DNA from: JBCBTJ01 sp039818665
GTDB taxonomy: Bacteria; Pseudomonadota; Alphaproteobacteria; Caulobacterales; Hyphomonadaceae
Assembly: GCA_039818665.1 (NCBI GenBank)
Contig: JBCBTJ010000006.1
Location: 1-64,000, forward strand
Length of the DNA: 64,000 nt
Direction: 5' to 3'
Made by a program: the position numbers and the translations under genes. Shown here in pieces: positions 16,398 to 25,229 of the stretch. The notes below the pieces were generated by a model. It ran no database searches. It was not told the DNA's origin and saw nothing but the letters and a program-made list of their open reading frames with translations. Each line of letters starts with the position of its first letter. Position 1 is the stretch's first letter.

Positions 16398-16991
16398 CTA
16401 CCGTCTCGGGAAGTTCCAACGCTCCAGGCGTTCGAACACGACGCGCTCGATCTCCAAGGCGCCCTCAAACCCGACCGGGCGGATGCCGAGATAGTCGACC
16501 TCCCGCGTATCGCCCAAGGCCGGCGCCCGGAAATCAAAGGAATAGTCGGCGAACTCTCGCCGCAGCGGAAACGCGCGCCAGCTGGAGTGGATGTCGGGGG
16601 CGGATTGGTACTTGACTTGCATTTCGCGCGCCGGCGCATCGACCGCGCCGCGCGCGCGCACGGTGACGCGGATCACGTGGTCGGCGAATTGCGTCTCGAT
16701 ATCGGCGCCAAGACGGAAATGAGGTCCTTCGTTCGCGCTCGCGCCCGCATCGGCGCCAGGCGGCGCGACGCGCATGGTGCGCGCATCGCCTTGCCCTAAC
16801 AGGGCGAGCCTGCCTTTTCCCGGTGCGATCATGCGATTGAGCTGAACGCCGTCTACCACGATACGGTCATAACGCCGGTCGCCGACGCTGACCGATCCCG
16901 ACGGCAGGCGCCCATAGGCCGGCGCCAACGCCGCCGCCACCATCGCCGCGGCGACGAAGCAGACAAGCGGGAAAAAAACGCGATCCTGCAT
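16398..16991 (-). CDS. Membrane-anchored protein of unknown function, 197 aa
   Basis: An N-terminal hydrophobic segment (FFPLVCFVAAAMVAAALAPAYG) anchors or exports the protein. The remaining 165 residues are beta-rich with a carbohydrate-binding or jelly-roll flavour (DYSFDFRAPALGDTREVDYLGIRP, ALEIERVVFERL), but no family is certain. The start at 16991 (MQDRVFF) is preferred because the nine residues upstream add nothing to the signal. The stop is 1 bp from the convergent arsenate reductase stop. Confidence 0.6.
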   Translation of the reverse strand: MQDRVFFPLVCFVAAAMVAAALAPAYGRLPSGSVSVGDRRYDRIVVDGVQLNRMIAPGKGRLALLGQGDARTMRVAPPGADAGASANEGPHFRLGADIETQFADHVIRVTVRARGAVDAPAREMQVKYQSAPDIHSSWRAFPLRREFADYSFDFRAPALGDTREVDYLGIRPVGFEGALEIERVVFERLERWNFPRR

Positions 16992-17066
16992 GCCCGATCC
17001 CAACGCTGGCGCGCGCATTGCACGCCTGATAGCCCTACCATTGGCGCGAAGGCCAGGCGGGGTTTC

Positions 17067-18203
17067 ATGTCGACATCAGCTTTATATCGACGAGCGCGCG
17101 AAGCGAAAGCATGGCTGACCAGCGCATGCTTTCCACTCTGGCGCGCCGAAGGCGTGGACGGAGGCTTGTTCCGTGAGGCGTTGGATCTGCAAGCCCGGGC
17201 TTCGGACGGCGACACGACACGCGTGCGCGTCCAGGCGCGTCAGGCTTATGTCTATTGCGAAGCCGCGCGTCTCGGCTGGGAGCCCGAGGCGGCCGAAACG
17301 CTCGCCGCGCTTGGCCTCGACGCGCTGCTTGAGCAAGCGCGCCGACCTGACGGCCTGTTCGGACGGCGGCTCCACGCCGACGGCTCCGGCTTGGCGGAGG
17401 AGACGGCCGATCTCTACGATACGGCGTTCTGTCTCCACGCCTTCGCCCATGCGGCCATGCAATTCCCAAATCTGCGCGCGCGCTGTCAAACGGCGGCGGA
17501 TGCGACGCTGGCGGCTGTCGACAAAGAGCTCGCAGACCCGACGGGCGGCTACGCCGAGGCCAAGCCGCGCCCGGCGCACCGGCTGCAGAACCCGCATATG
17601 CACTTTCTAGAATCTTGCCTGGCGCTGCACGCGGCGTTTCCAGACAAGGGGCATTTGGATCGTGCGCTCGCCATTAAGGCGCTGGCGCGCGAGCGCTTCA
17701 TCGACCCTGAAACGGGTGCGCTGCTTGAATACTTTGAGCCGGATTGGCGCCGCGCCGAGGGCGACAAGGGCGATGTCGTCGAGCCCGGCCACCAGTTCGA
17801 ATGGGTCTGGCTGCTTGATCGGTGCGCGGCGATGGCGGGCGAAGCGCTCGCGCCGGAGGCCGAGCGGCTCTACGAGATCGGCGTTCGCTCGCTCGACGAG
17901 GACGGCCGCGCCATCATGGCCATCAACCGGGCCGGGGACGTGGTCGACGGCTCGCGGAGAACTTGGGTGCAGACCGAAGCGCTGAAAGCGCACCTCGCCA
18001 TGTGGGCGCGCGGCGACGAGACGGCCGGCGCCCGCGCGATGCAGGCGTTCGACGTGCTCATGGACGAATATCTAACGCCCGAAGGCGGCTGGATCGACCA
18101 CTACGACGCTGACGGCGGCGTGCTCGCCGCCGATATGCCGGCCTCGACGGGGTATCATGTCGTGCTCGCCTTGGCCGAATTGATCGACCGGACCACCGGT
18201 TGA
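17067..18203 (+). CDS. AGE family epimerase/isomerase
   Basis: A 378-aa (alpha/alpha)6-barrel protein of the N-acylglucosamine 2-epimerase family, which includes mannose isomerase and cellobiose 2-epimerase. Recognisable elements are GLFREALD near the start, RVRVQARQAYVYCEAARLGW, DLYDTAFCLHAFAHA, NPHMHFLESCLALHAAF, VVEPGHQFEWVWLLDRCA and the late WVQTEALKAHLAMW. His residues in NPHMH and EPGHQFEW correspond to the catalytic pair of the family. The sugar substrate (probably mannose/fructose or phosphorylated form) is not determined. Confidence 0.9.
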   Translation: MSTSALYRRAREAKAWLTSACFPLWRAEGVDGGLFREALDLQARASDGDTTRVRVQARQAYVYCEAARLGWEPEAAETLAALGLDALLEQARRPDGLFGRRLHADGSGLAEETADLYDTAFCLHAFAHAAMQFPNLRARCQTAADATLAAVDKELADPTGGYAEAKPRPAHRLQNPHMHFLESCLALHAAFPDKGHLDRALAIKALARERFIDPETGALLEYFEPDWRRAEGDKGDVVEPGHQFEWVWLLDRCAAMAGEALAPEAERLYEIGVRSLDEDGRAIMAINRAGDVVDGSRRTWVQTEALKAHLAMWARGDETAGARAMQAFDVLMDEYLTPEGGWIDHYDADGGVLAADMPASTGYHVVLALAELIDRTTG

Positions 18204-18252
18204 TCCCGCCGGGCGATCGGTTCACAACCCGGCGCAATTCAACGGAGCCCGC

Positions 18253-18966
18253 ATGCCGCATCTCGTACTGATCCGCCACGGCCAAAGCCAATGGAACTTG
18301 GAAAACCGCTTCACGGGCTGGTGGGACGCAGACCTGACCGAAAAAGGCGAGGCCGAAGCGCGCCGGGCGGGCGAGTTGTTGTCAGAGACGGGCATCGGCT
18401 TCACGCGCGCCTTCACCAGCGTGCAGACACGCGCGATCCGGACCCTGTGGCTGGCGCTGACGACCTATGGCCGCGCCTGGCTGCCGGTGGAGAAAGCTTG
18501 GCGGTTGAATGAGCGCCACTATGGCGGGCTGACGGGCCTCGATAAGGCTGAGACCGCCGAAAAGCATGGGGCCGACCAGGTGAAGATCTGGCGGCGCTCC
18601 TACGACACGCCGCCGCCGCCTCTGCCGGTCGGCAGTCCGTACGATCTTTCAAACGATCCGCGCTATGAGGGCGTCGACGTGCCCGCTTCAGAAAGCTTGA
18701 AGCTAACGCTCGAGCGCGTTCTGCCCTTTTGGGAGGCGGCGATCGCGCCGGCGCTGCGCGGCGGCGACCAGGTGATCATAGCGGCCCACGGCAATTCGCT
18801 GCGGGCCCTGGTGAAACATCTCTTCGCGGTTCCGGACGACACGATCACCGGCGTGGAGATCCCGACGGGCAATCCGCTGTTGATCGAGCTGACGGCGGAC
18901 ATGAAGCCCGCCTCGGCGCGCTATCTCGACGCCGAGCGCGCGCAAGATCTGCCCGCGGCCGGCTGA
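18253..18966 (+). CDS. gpmA: 2,3-bisphosphoglycerate-dependent phosphoglycerate mutase
   Basis: The enzyme interconverts 3- and 2-phosphoglycerate in glycolysis and gluconeogenesis. The 237-aa product has the histidine phosphatase motif LIRHGQSQWN (His9 phosphorylated), FTGWWDADLTEKG, and RLNERHYGGLTGLDKAE. Near the C-terminus is the second catalytic His, in IAAHGNSLRALVKHL. Length and motifs match the dPGM type rather than a general phosphatase. It is followed 4 bp later by purU. Confidence 0.96.
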   Translation: MPHLVLIRHGQSQWNLENRFTGWWDADLTEKGEAEARRAGELLSETGIGFTRAFTSVQTRAIRTLWLALTTYGRAWLPVEKAWRLNERHYGGLTGLDKAETAEKHGADQVKIWRRSYDTPPPPLPVGSPYDLSNDPRYEGVDVPASESLKLTLERVLPFWEAAIAPALRGGDQVIIAAHGNSLRALVKHLFAVPDDTITGVEIPTGNPLLIELTADMKPASARYLDAERAQDLPAAG

Positions 18967-18970
18967 GCCG

Positions 18971-19831
18971 ATGCCCGCGCCCGACGGCGTCGTCCTCAGA
19001 TGCGTTGCGCCGGACCGGATCGGCTTGGTGGCGACGGTGACCGGGTTCTTGGCCCGGCAGCGTTTGTCGGTCGTGGAATCCCACGATTTCGGCGATCCGG
19101 ACACGGGCCGATTTTTCATGCGGATCGAGTTCAAGAGCGCAAACGGCGCGTTCGACCGGGCGGCCTTTGAAATGGGTTTCGCGGAGGCCGTCGCGGCGTT
19201 CGATATGGAGTGGTCGGTTCGCCCGAAGGCCGATCGACCGAAAATGCTGCTGCTCGCCTCGAAAGCCGACCATTGTCTGAGCGATCTGCTCCACCGGCGG
19301 CGGCGCGGCGAGCTGGCGGTGGAGATCCCGGCGGTGGTGTCGAACCATGTGGACGCTGAATGGCACGCCGAGCGCCACGGGCTGCCCTTCGTCCACATAC
19401 CGGTGACGAAGGACGCCAAAGCGCAGGCCGAAGACGCGCTCCTCGCGCTCTTCGAAGAGACCGGTGCGGAACTCGTGGTGCTCGCGCGCTATATGCAGGT
19501 CTTGTCGGACGATCTCGCCCGCAGACTGGAAGGGCGCTGCATCAACATCCACCATTCCTTCCTGCCGAGCTTCAAAGGCGCGCGGCCCTATCACCAGGCC
19601 CATACGCGCGGGGTGAAGCTGATCGGGGCGACCGCGCACTATGTGACCGCTGCGCTCGACGAAGGCCCGATCATCGCCCAGGACGCTGCGCCGGTGGACC
19701 ATCGCGCGACGCCTGCGCATATGATCGCCCGAGGGCGCGAGATCGAAGCGCGCGTCCTCGCCCGCGCCGTGCGCGCCCATGCGGAGGGGCGGATCTTTCT
19801 CAACGGGCGGAAAACGGTCGTGTTCGACTGA
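18971..19831 (+). CDS. purU: Formyltetrahydrofolate deformylase PurU
   Basis: PurU hydrolyses 10-formyl-THF to THF and formate, balancing the one-carbon pool. The N-terminal ACT domain spans about 1-85 (RCVAPDRIGLVATVTGFLAR). The formyl-transfer fold follows (KMLLLASKADHCLSDLLHR). The active-site Asn/His/Asp set lies in NIHHSFLPSFKGARPYHQAH and VTAALDEGPIIAQD. The 286-aa length is standard. Confidence 0.96.
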   Translation: MPAPDGVVLRCVAPDRIGLVATVTGFLARQRLSVVESHDFGDPDTGRFFMRIEFKSANGAFDRAAFEMGFAEAVAAFDMEWSVRPKADRPKMLLLASKADHCLSDLLHRRRRGELAVEIPAVVSNHVDAEWHAERHGLPFVHIPVTKDAKAQAEDALLALFEETGAELVVLARYMQVLSDDLARRLEGRCINIHHSFLPSFKGARPYHQAHTRGVKLIGATAHYVTAALDEGPIIAQDAAPVDHRATPAHMIARGREIEARVLARAVRAHAEGRIFLNGRKTVVFD

Positions 19832-19835
19832 GGCG

Positions 19836-20675
19836 ATGACTTACTTTTTCTCCGGCGTCATAGGCTTCTCGGCGGATCTGGATTTCCGGGCGCTGGGCGA
19901 AGCGATCGGCGGCGTCACTAGGGCGGTTGCAGAGCCCTTCGAAGGCTATGCGCACGCCTTTGCAGCGGACTACTCCCGCCATGAGCTCGACACCTGGGAG
20001 CGCGCCAGGCTGGAAGCGTGGAGCCGGGCGCGCCCTGGCGAGCCTGTGGTTTATCTCAATGTCGAGTGCTTCGGCGGGGCGTGCGATCAAGCGGGCTTCT
20101 TGATGCGGGACGGCGCAGCGAGGCTGACCATCGACGCCAATGCAGAGGTCGAACAGGCCACCGTGTTGGAAAGACTGTTGGACGCGGCGGGACACCCCGT
20201 TGAGGGGGCGTTCATGCCCTTTCTCGAGCGGCGCGCGTTCAACTTTTCTGATGCGGATCATATGCGCCGGGCCTTCGCCTTGGCGCGCGCGCAATTTGGG
20301 CGGACCGGAGACAATCCGGCGGTCGGCTGCGTGATTGTGGAGCGGGGCGCCGTGGCGGCCGAGGGCGCCACGGCCGATGGCGGCCGCCCCCACGCTGAAC
20401 AGGACGCGCTCAGCCAGCTTGGCGGCGCGGCGAAGAGCGCGACCGCCTATGTGACCCTGGAGCCATGCCGCGAACGCTCGTCCGGCGAACCGTCATGCTC
20501 CGAACGCTTAATCGCGGCGGGCGTGTCGCGTGTTGTTTACGCTGTGGAAGATCGTCACCCAAGGGGATCGGGCGGGGTGGAACGTTTGCGAGAGGCCGGC
20601 GTGACGGTCGAGCGCCTGGAAACGCCCGAGGCCGCCGAGGCGCTCTACGCGGACTTCTTTAAGAGCGTCGACTAG
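19836..20675 (+). CDS. RibD-like cytidine deaminase domain fused to a novel N-terminal domain
   Basis: The ATG at 19836 lies 4 bp after purU. The C-terminal half (about 145-279) is a zinc-dependent deaminase of the RibD/CMP-dCMP deaminase fold: DNPAVGCVIVE, the HAE motif in RPHAEQDALSQLG, and the Zn-binding EPCRERSSGEPSC. The N-terminal 140 residues (FSGVIGFSADLDFRALGEAI, VVYLNVECFGGACDQAGFL) match nothing I know. The RibD reductase domain is absent. Its substrate could be a pyrimidine or pterin. The 3' end overlaps the convergent adenine deaminase gene by 4 bp (ctag). Confidence 0.75.
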   Translation: MTYFFSGVIGFSADLDFRALGEAIGGVTRAVAEPFEGYAHAFAADYSRHELDTWERARLEAWSRARPGEPVVYLNVECFGGACDQAGFLMRDGAARLTIDANAEVEQATVLERLLDAAGHPVEGAFMPFLERRAFNFSDADHMRRAFALARAQFGRTGDNPAVGCVIVERGAVAAEGATADGGRPHAEQDALSQLGGAAKSATAYVTLEPCRERSSGEPSCSERLIAAGVSRVVYAVEDRHPRGSGGVERLREAGVTVERLETPEAAEALYADFFKSVD

Positions 20676-21682
20676 GCGGCGGCGACCTGGTCGATCTCGG
20701 CGAGCAGCGGCGCTTGCGCCTCCGCCGACAAGAATGAGCCCGTGATTGAATTGCGCGCCAGGGCCACGATGTCCGCGCGCTCCAGGCCGAGGGCGGCGGC
20801 GGTGGCGCGGTAATTCTCATTCACATAGCCGCCAAAATAAGCGGGGTCGTCGGAGTTCACCGTGGCGCGGAGGCCGAGATCGAGCATGCGTTTCAACGGG
20901 TGGTGCTTCAGATTTTCAACAACACAAAGGCTGAGATTGGACAGCGGGCAGACAGTGAGCGTGAGCCCGTCGGACTTGATCCGCTCCACCAGCGCGGCGT
21001 CCTCCAAGGATCGATTGCCATGGTCGATGCGGTCGATTTTCAAGAGATCGAGCGCCTCCCAAACATAACTTGGCGGGCCTTCCTCGCCGGCGTGGGCGAC
21101 GGTTTTGAGGCCCATCTCGCGGGCCCGGGCGAAGACGCGCTCAAACTTGGATGGCGGGTGGCCGACCTCGGAACTGTCGAGCCCGACGCCGCAAATCCGG
21201 TCCAGCCAGGGCTCGGCCTCGGCGAGGGTGTTGAAAGCGTCCTCCTCGGAAAGGTGGCGCAGGAAGCACAGGATCAGCTTATGCGAGATCCCGTGCTTCT
21301 CCTCTGCGTTTTGTAGCGCCGACAACAGGCCCGCGGTCGCCACGTCGAATGGAACGCCTCGTTCCGTGTGGCCCTGCGGGTCGTAAAACACCTCCACATG
21401 GCGGACCCCGTCGGCCGCGGCGCGGGCGAGATAGGCGTCCGTGAGATCGTGGAAGTCCTCTTCCGTCTGGAGGACGGCCATGCCCTGATAATAGATGTCC
21501 AAGAAGTCCTGCAGATTGGAGAAATCATAGGCGGCGCGCACCTCCTCGAGCGTCCTGAAGGGCAGGTCGACCCTGTTGCGCTTCGCGAACGCCATGAGCT
21601 GTTCCGGCTCCAAACTGCCCTCCAAATGGAGATGCAGCTCCGCCTTCGGCAGGCGGGCGATGAGCGCGCTCAGATCTGTCAT
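20672..21682 (-). CDS. Adenine deaminase (adenosine deaminase superfamily, AAH1 type)
   Basis: A metal-dependent amidohydrolase-fold purine deaminase, 336 aa. Metal ligands are His17 and His19 (AELHLHLEG), His in VAHAGEEG, and Asp in NSDDPAYFGGY. The segment GLDSSEVGHPPSKF is characteristic of the adenine-specific (AAH1) branch; true adenosine deaminases have a GxxLxGDE-like sequence there. It probably converts adenine to hypoxanthine in purine salvage. The start overlaps the upstream glycosyltransferase stop (ATGA), suggesting one operon. Confidence 0.92.
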   Translation of the reverse strand: MTDLSALIARLPKAELHLHLEGSLEPEQLMAFAKRNRVDLPFRTLEEVRAAYDFSNLQDFLDIYYQGMAVLQTEEDFHDLTDAYLARAAADGVRHVEVFYDPQGHTERGVPFDVATAGLLSALQNAEEKHGISHKLILCFLRHLSEEDAFNTLAEAEPWLDRICGVGLDSSEVGHPPSKFERVFARAREMGLKTVAHAGEEGPPSYVWEALDLLKIDRIDHGNRSLEDAALVERIKSDGLTLTVCPLSNLSLCVVENLKHHPLKRMLDLGLRATVNSDDPAYFGGYVNENYRATAAALGLERADIVALARNSITGSFLSAEAQAPLLAEIDQVAAA

Positions 21683-22734
21683 GCGGTCGCTTTCGTGGCG
21701 TTGGCTGTTTCGAGGACCGTCTTGTAGAAGGCGATGGAGGCTTTCTGAAAGGCGGCCTTGGTGAACTCGGCCTCATATGCGGCCCGCCCGCCCCGGACGA
21801 GCGTTTGGGCGAGATCGGGCTCATTGATGAGGCGGGCCATGGCGGCCGCCAGGGCGTCGTCGTCGTTTTTCGGCACCAGAAGGCCGTTCAGGCCGTCCTC
21901 CACATAAGCCGCCGGCCCGACCGCGTCGGCCGCGACCAGGGGCTTGCCGGCGGCCCAAGCGTCGACGGTGACCGTGCCGAACGGTTCGTAGCGGGAAGGG
22001 AAGGCGACGAAATCGCACGCGGCCAGCAGCGCGCCGCGGTCATTCCGCCAGCCGAGAAAGCGAACCCGGTCATTGAGGCCGAGCGCTTGCGCTTGGGCTT
22101 TGAGAGCGCTTTCCAACGGCCCGTCGCCGGCGATCCAGACATATAGTCCGGGCGTTTGCTTGGCCGCGTCGAGCAACGTGTCGAGGCCTTTTTTGACGTG
22201 CAGCCGGGCGAGCGCCAGGGCCACGGGCGCATCCTCAGGCGTGTCGAGGCTCGCCCGGTCCACAGGCGCGGCGTCATTGAAATCGGCGTAGGTATGGATA
22301 ATCGCCGAACGATCTTCAGGGACGCCGATCTCGTGAATGTGGCGCAGCAGGTCTTTGGTGAGGCCCACATGCCAATCGCAGTGCTTGAAGCGTTCCAGCT
22401 TGTAGTAGCCGCCATACCAGGCGACCGATCGATCGCGGTGCTTGGCCGGGGCGAACTGGCCGGCGCGGCCCATCCAGTACTGGATCACGTCCGGTTTGAA
22501 GCGTGCGACCGACTGGGCGATCTTCCTTTGCGTGGGGAAGGGCCATGCATTGGAAAAGCCGCACAGCGCATACGGCACGCCGAAGTCTCCGAAGGATTTG
22601 AGGCGGAAGGCGTTGTTGGGCCGCGTCACGACATATTGCTGCAGCCCCGCCTCGGCGAGCGCCGTAACCGACTCCAGCATGATATTCTCGGCCCCGCCTT
22701 CCGGCGCGCCGGCCATGACATGCATGACTCGCAT
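21679..22734 (-). CDS. Glycosyltransferase family 4 protein
   Basis: A 351-aa GT-B fold glycosyltransferase. The start at 22734 (MRVMHVMAGAPEGGAENIM) has gggagg upstream; the GGAEN segment is the N-terminal acceptor-domain motif. The C-terminal donor domain shows ALARLHVKKGLDTLLDA, VWIAGDGPLESALKAQA and the GT4 motif FPSRYEPFGTVTVDAWAAGKPLVA (two Glu of the EX7E). It likely transfers a sugar to a lipid-linked or surface glycan. No glycan cluster is adjacent. Confidence 0.93.
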   Translation of the reverse strand: MRVMHVMAGAPEGGAENIMLESVTALAEAGLQQYVVTRPNNAFRLKSFGDFGVPYALCGFSNAWPFPTQRKIAQSVARFKPDVIQYWMGRAGQFAPAKHRDRSVAWYGGYYKLERFKHCDWHVGLTKDLLRHIHEIGVPEDRSAIIHTYADFNDAAPVDRASLDTPEDAPVALALARLHVKKGLDTLLDAAKQTPGLYVWIAGDGPLESALKAQAQALGLNDRVRFLGWRNDRGALLAACDFVAFPSRYEPFGTVTVDAWAAGKPLVAADAVGPAAYVEDGLNGLLVPKNDDDALAAAMARLINEPDLAQTLVRGGRAAYEAEFTKAAFQKASIAFYKTVLETANATKATA

Positions 22735-22850
22735 GCAACCTCCCTGATGGCGCAACAGTGGCCGCGCCCGGCTCGCCGTGCAATGGCTTCTTGGCACGGA
22801 TTGCCGCCTCGCTTAGAAGGCGGAGCTTCGCAGTGATAGAAAGACGAGAC

Positions 22851-23852
22851 ATGGCCAGCTACCGACTCTTCGGCGCGGAGACCTCGCCCTATTCGCTGAA
22901 AGTGCGGTCATATCTCCGTTATAAGAATCTGCCGTTCGACTGGATCGCCCGATCCAAAGCGACGGAGGCCGAGTTCACGGCGCTTGCGAAGTCGCCGACC
23001 GTGCCGCTGCTGGTCGATGAAGCGGGCGCGGCCATGCAAGACTCCACCGACATGCTTGCGCTGCTTGAGAAGGCCGGCGGCGAACCGGCGGCGACGCCCG
23101 AAGACCCGGCCTGCCGCGCCTTGTCCTTGATCCTGGAAGACTATGCGGACGAGTGGCTGAACAAGGCGATGTTCCATCAGCGCTGGAGCCAGTCCCCCGA
23201 TCGCGACGCCGCGGCGCTGCGCGTGCTAAACCAACTATTCGACGGCGCGCCGCCAAAAGACTCCGAACGCCTCGCCAAATCGATCGGCGAGCGTATGGCG
23301 GATCGATTGAGCCTTGTCGGCGCGCAGGCGGAGAACGGTCCGGTTCTCGCCGCCTCCTTCCGGCGCTTTGCAGAACTTTTGAACGCGCATCTTGAACAAC
23401 GCTTGTTCTTGTTCGGCGGGCGCCCGTCGGCGGCGGACTTCGCCTTAGCCGGACAGTTGCAGCAAATGCTGCTCGACCCGACGCCGGCTGAGTTCTTGCG
23501 CGATCGCGCGCCCTTCGTGGCGGCCTGGTGCGAGTTCATGGAAGACCCGAAGCCTGGCGCTCCGTTTGAGGGCTTGGACACGGCAGGCGAGACTTTGGCG
23601 CCCATCTTCAAAGACGAGATCGCCGCAGGGTTCCTGCCCTGGGCCGAAGCGAACTCGCAAAGCATCACCAAGCGACGCAAGACGACGCGCGTCGAACTTG
23701 AAGACGGCGTGTTTGAACAAGCCACGCAACGTTATGCGGCCAAGTCATGGCGCGCTGTAAAGAAGGCGGTTGAAAAGGCGGCCAAGGCTAAGGACGGCGC
23801 CCCATTGATGGACTTCTTAAAGGCGACCGCTTGCGAACAAGCGATCGGTTAA
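22851..23852 (+). CDS. Glutathione S-transferase family protein with C-terminal extension
   Basis: A 333-aa protein with an N-terminal thioredoxin-like GST domain (about 1-80, YRLFGAETSPYSLKVRSYLRYKN, cis-Pro in KSPTVPLLVDEAG, and DSTDMLALLE). A helical C-terminal domain follows (about 90-235, LFGGRPSAADFALAGQLQQML). Around 80 further residues include a basic helix (SITKRRKTTRVE) and a Lys/Ala-rich end. The length exceeds standard GSTs (about 200-230 aa). The start at 22851 follows aagacgag. A similar enlarged GST lies at 36971. Confidence 0.88.
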   Translation: MASYRLFGAETSPYSLKVRSYLRYKNLPFDWIARSKATEAEFTALAKSPTVPLLVDEAGAAMQDSTDMLALLEKAGGEPAATPEDPACRALSLILEDYADEWLNKAMFHQRWSQSPDRDAAALRVLNQLFDGAPPKDSERLAKSIGERMADRLSLVGAQAENGPVLAASFRRFAELLNAHLEQRLFLFGGRPSAADFALAGQLQQMLLDPTPAEFLRDRAPFVAAWCEFMEDPKPGAPFEGLDTAGETLAPIFKDEIAAGFLPWAEANSQSITKRRKTTRVELEDGVFEQATQRYAAKSWRAVKKAVEKAAKAKDGAPLMDFLKATACEQAIG

Positions 23853-24173
23853 AGAAGACCGGGTTTGATTTCAAGAATCACCGTGCACTGAGCGTCTTGG
23901 CGAGTTCTCTGGATCGCGCGCCTTCGCGACTATTGTAGCGCTGTGGATTTATTGCATCCGCTGTTATGGCGATCGCTTCCGCTTTCCCTACAATGTGTTA
24001 ATGAATCGTTCAGGTTGGATGGTCGAGGCCGTTTCAATAGGGGGGCGGACACACCAATCAAACCGCCGCTTGGCAGTAGAGTTCAGGGGGGCTGGTTCGC
24101 CGAGAATCTCCCAAACCACAACGTAGAACACGCGATGGTGGTGTCGCGCGTCAAAGCATGACGAGGGAAGACA
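23853..24173. other. Intergenic region, 321 bp, no gene recognised
   Basis: The region lies between the GST gene and the repeat-protein gene. It has a lower GC content than its surroundings and contains a 72-codon open frame that shows no coding signature. A promoter for the downstream gene is expected here. A gagggaag ribosome-binding sequence lies just before the ATG at 24174. No convincing hairpin, tRNA or riboswitch was seen. Confidence 0.4.
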
Positions 24174-25151
24174 ATGTCTAAGTTTATTTCGATGACCGCG
24201 GTTGCGGCGCTTATGTCCGGCGTAGCGGCCGCGCAAGCTGCGGACCTGCCGCCGGACCTGGGCCCGGGCCACTGTTTCGCCCGCGTGGCGGTGCCGTCGA
24301 CCTATGAAACGGTGCTTGAGGAGATCGTGGACAAGGCCGAGTCGGTCGAAACGCGGATCATTCCGGCGACGTACGAAACCGTGACGGAACAGGTTCTCGT
24401 CCGAGAAGAGTCGATCGAGCTTGAGATCATCCCGGCGACGTATCGAACCGTCACTGAGACCGTCATTATCGAGCCCGAGCGGACGGAGACCCGGATCATT
24501 CCGGCGCGCTACGAAACGTATACCGAACAAGTGCTCGTCCGCCCGGCCTACACGACCTGGCAGAAGGGCGACGGCCTCTATGGCCGCACCAATGCGAGCG
24601 TCGAGGACGGCACCGCGATCGAGCTCGCGACGGGCGAACTGCTCTGCCGTGTGGAAGTGCCGGCCGAGTATGAGACGGTGACCCGCACCCGCCTCGTCGA
24701 GGAGGAGCGCACAGAGACCCGCGTCATCCCGGCGGTGACCCGCACGGTCGAGCGTCAAATGGTCGACCAGCCAGCCCGTACAGCCGAGAAGATCATTCCG
24801 GCTGTCTACGACACCGTGACCGTCGAAAAGCTCATCACCCCCGCCCGGGAGGAAGAGATTATCATACCGGCGTCGTTCAAGACGGTCGAAAAGCGCGTCG
24901 TCGTTTCAGACGGCGGCTTGGAGTGGCGCGAAGTGTTGTGCGATACGAACAGCGACACCCAGACCATCGCCGCGGTTCAGCGAGCGCTGACCACAGCGGG
25001 CTATCCGGTCGAGGTCGACGGCGAGTTCGGTCCGTCCACGCTGACGGCGATGGAGGCCTATCAGCGCGCCAACGGCCTGCCGGTGGGATATCTGACCATC
25101 TCGACGGTGGAGAGCCTCGGCGTCTCGGCGCCGCAGGTCGGCGGCATCTAA
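24174..25151 (+). CDS. Secreted VPAxYETV-repeat protein with C-terminal peptidoglycan-binding domain
   Basis: A 325-aa exported protein. Residues 1-23 are a signal peptide (AALMSGVAAAQAA). Residues 40-245 carry about eight degenerate repeats of 23 residues, each beginning with (I/V)PAxYETVTE and followed by a charged strand. They start near residues 40, 63, 86, 109, 162, 185, 208 and 231; a non-repeat insert with Cys158 lies between the fourth and fifth. Residues about 262-316 match the peptidoglycan-binding PG_binding_1 fold (TIAAVQRALTTAGYPVEVDG, FGPSTLTAMEAYQRANGLP). It is probably a periplasmic or surface wall-associated structural protein. A strong terminator follows. Confidence 0.85.
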   Translation: MSKFISMTAVAALMSGVAAAQAADLPPDLGPGHCFARVAVPSTYETVLEEIVDKAESVETRIIPATYETVTEQVLVREESIELEIIPATYRTVTETVIIEPERTETRIIPARYETYTEQVLVRPAYTTWQKGDGLYGRTNASVEDGTAIELATGELLCRVEVPAEYETVTRTRLVEEERTETRVIPAVTRTVERQMVDQPARTAEKIIPAVYDTVTVEKLITPAREEEIIIPASFKTVEKRVVVSDGGLEWREVLCDTNSDTQTIAAVQRALTTAGYPVEVDGEFGPSTLTAMEAYQRANGLPVGYLTISTVESLGVSAPQVGGI

Positions 25152-25177
25152 GTCAGCCGCGCCACGTGCGAAACAGG

Positions 25178-25208
25178 AACGGCGCGCTGAAGCTCAGCGC
25201 GCCGTTTT
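25178..25208. terminator. Bidirectional intrinsic terminator
   Basis: A perfect 13-bp stem (25178-25190 with 25194-25206) with a 3-nt loop ends in tttt on the + strand and begins with aa on the left arm. It lies between convergent genes (repeat protein and hsp20) and can serve both. Confidence 0.9.
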
Positions 25209-25229
25209 CTTATGGGCGCGGAACGCCGC

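Noticed and set aside
23943..24161. A 72-codon open frame in the gap before the repeat protein
   Set aside because: No ribosome-binding site, no family and non-coding composition; treated as intergenic.
24294..24900. Direct repeats resembling a CRISPR array
   Set aside because: The repeats are in frame, degenerate at DNA level, lack constant spacers and encode the VPAxYETV protein repeats.
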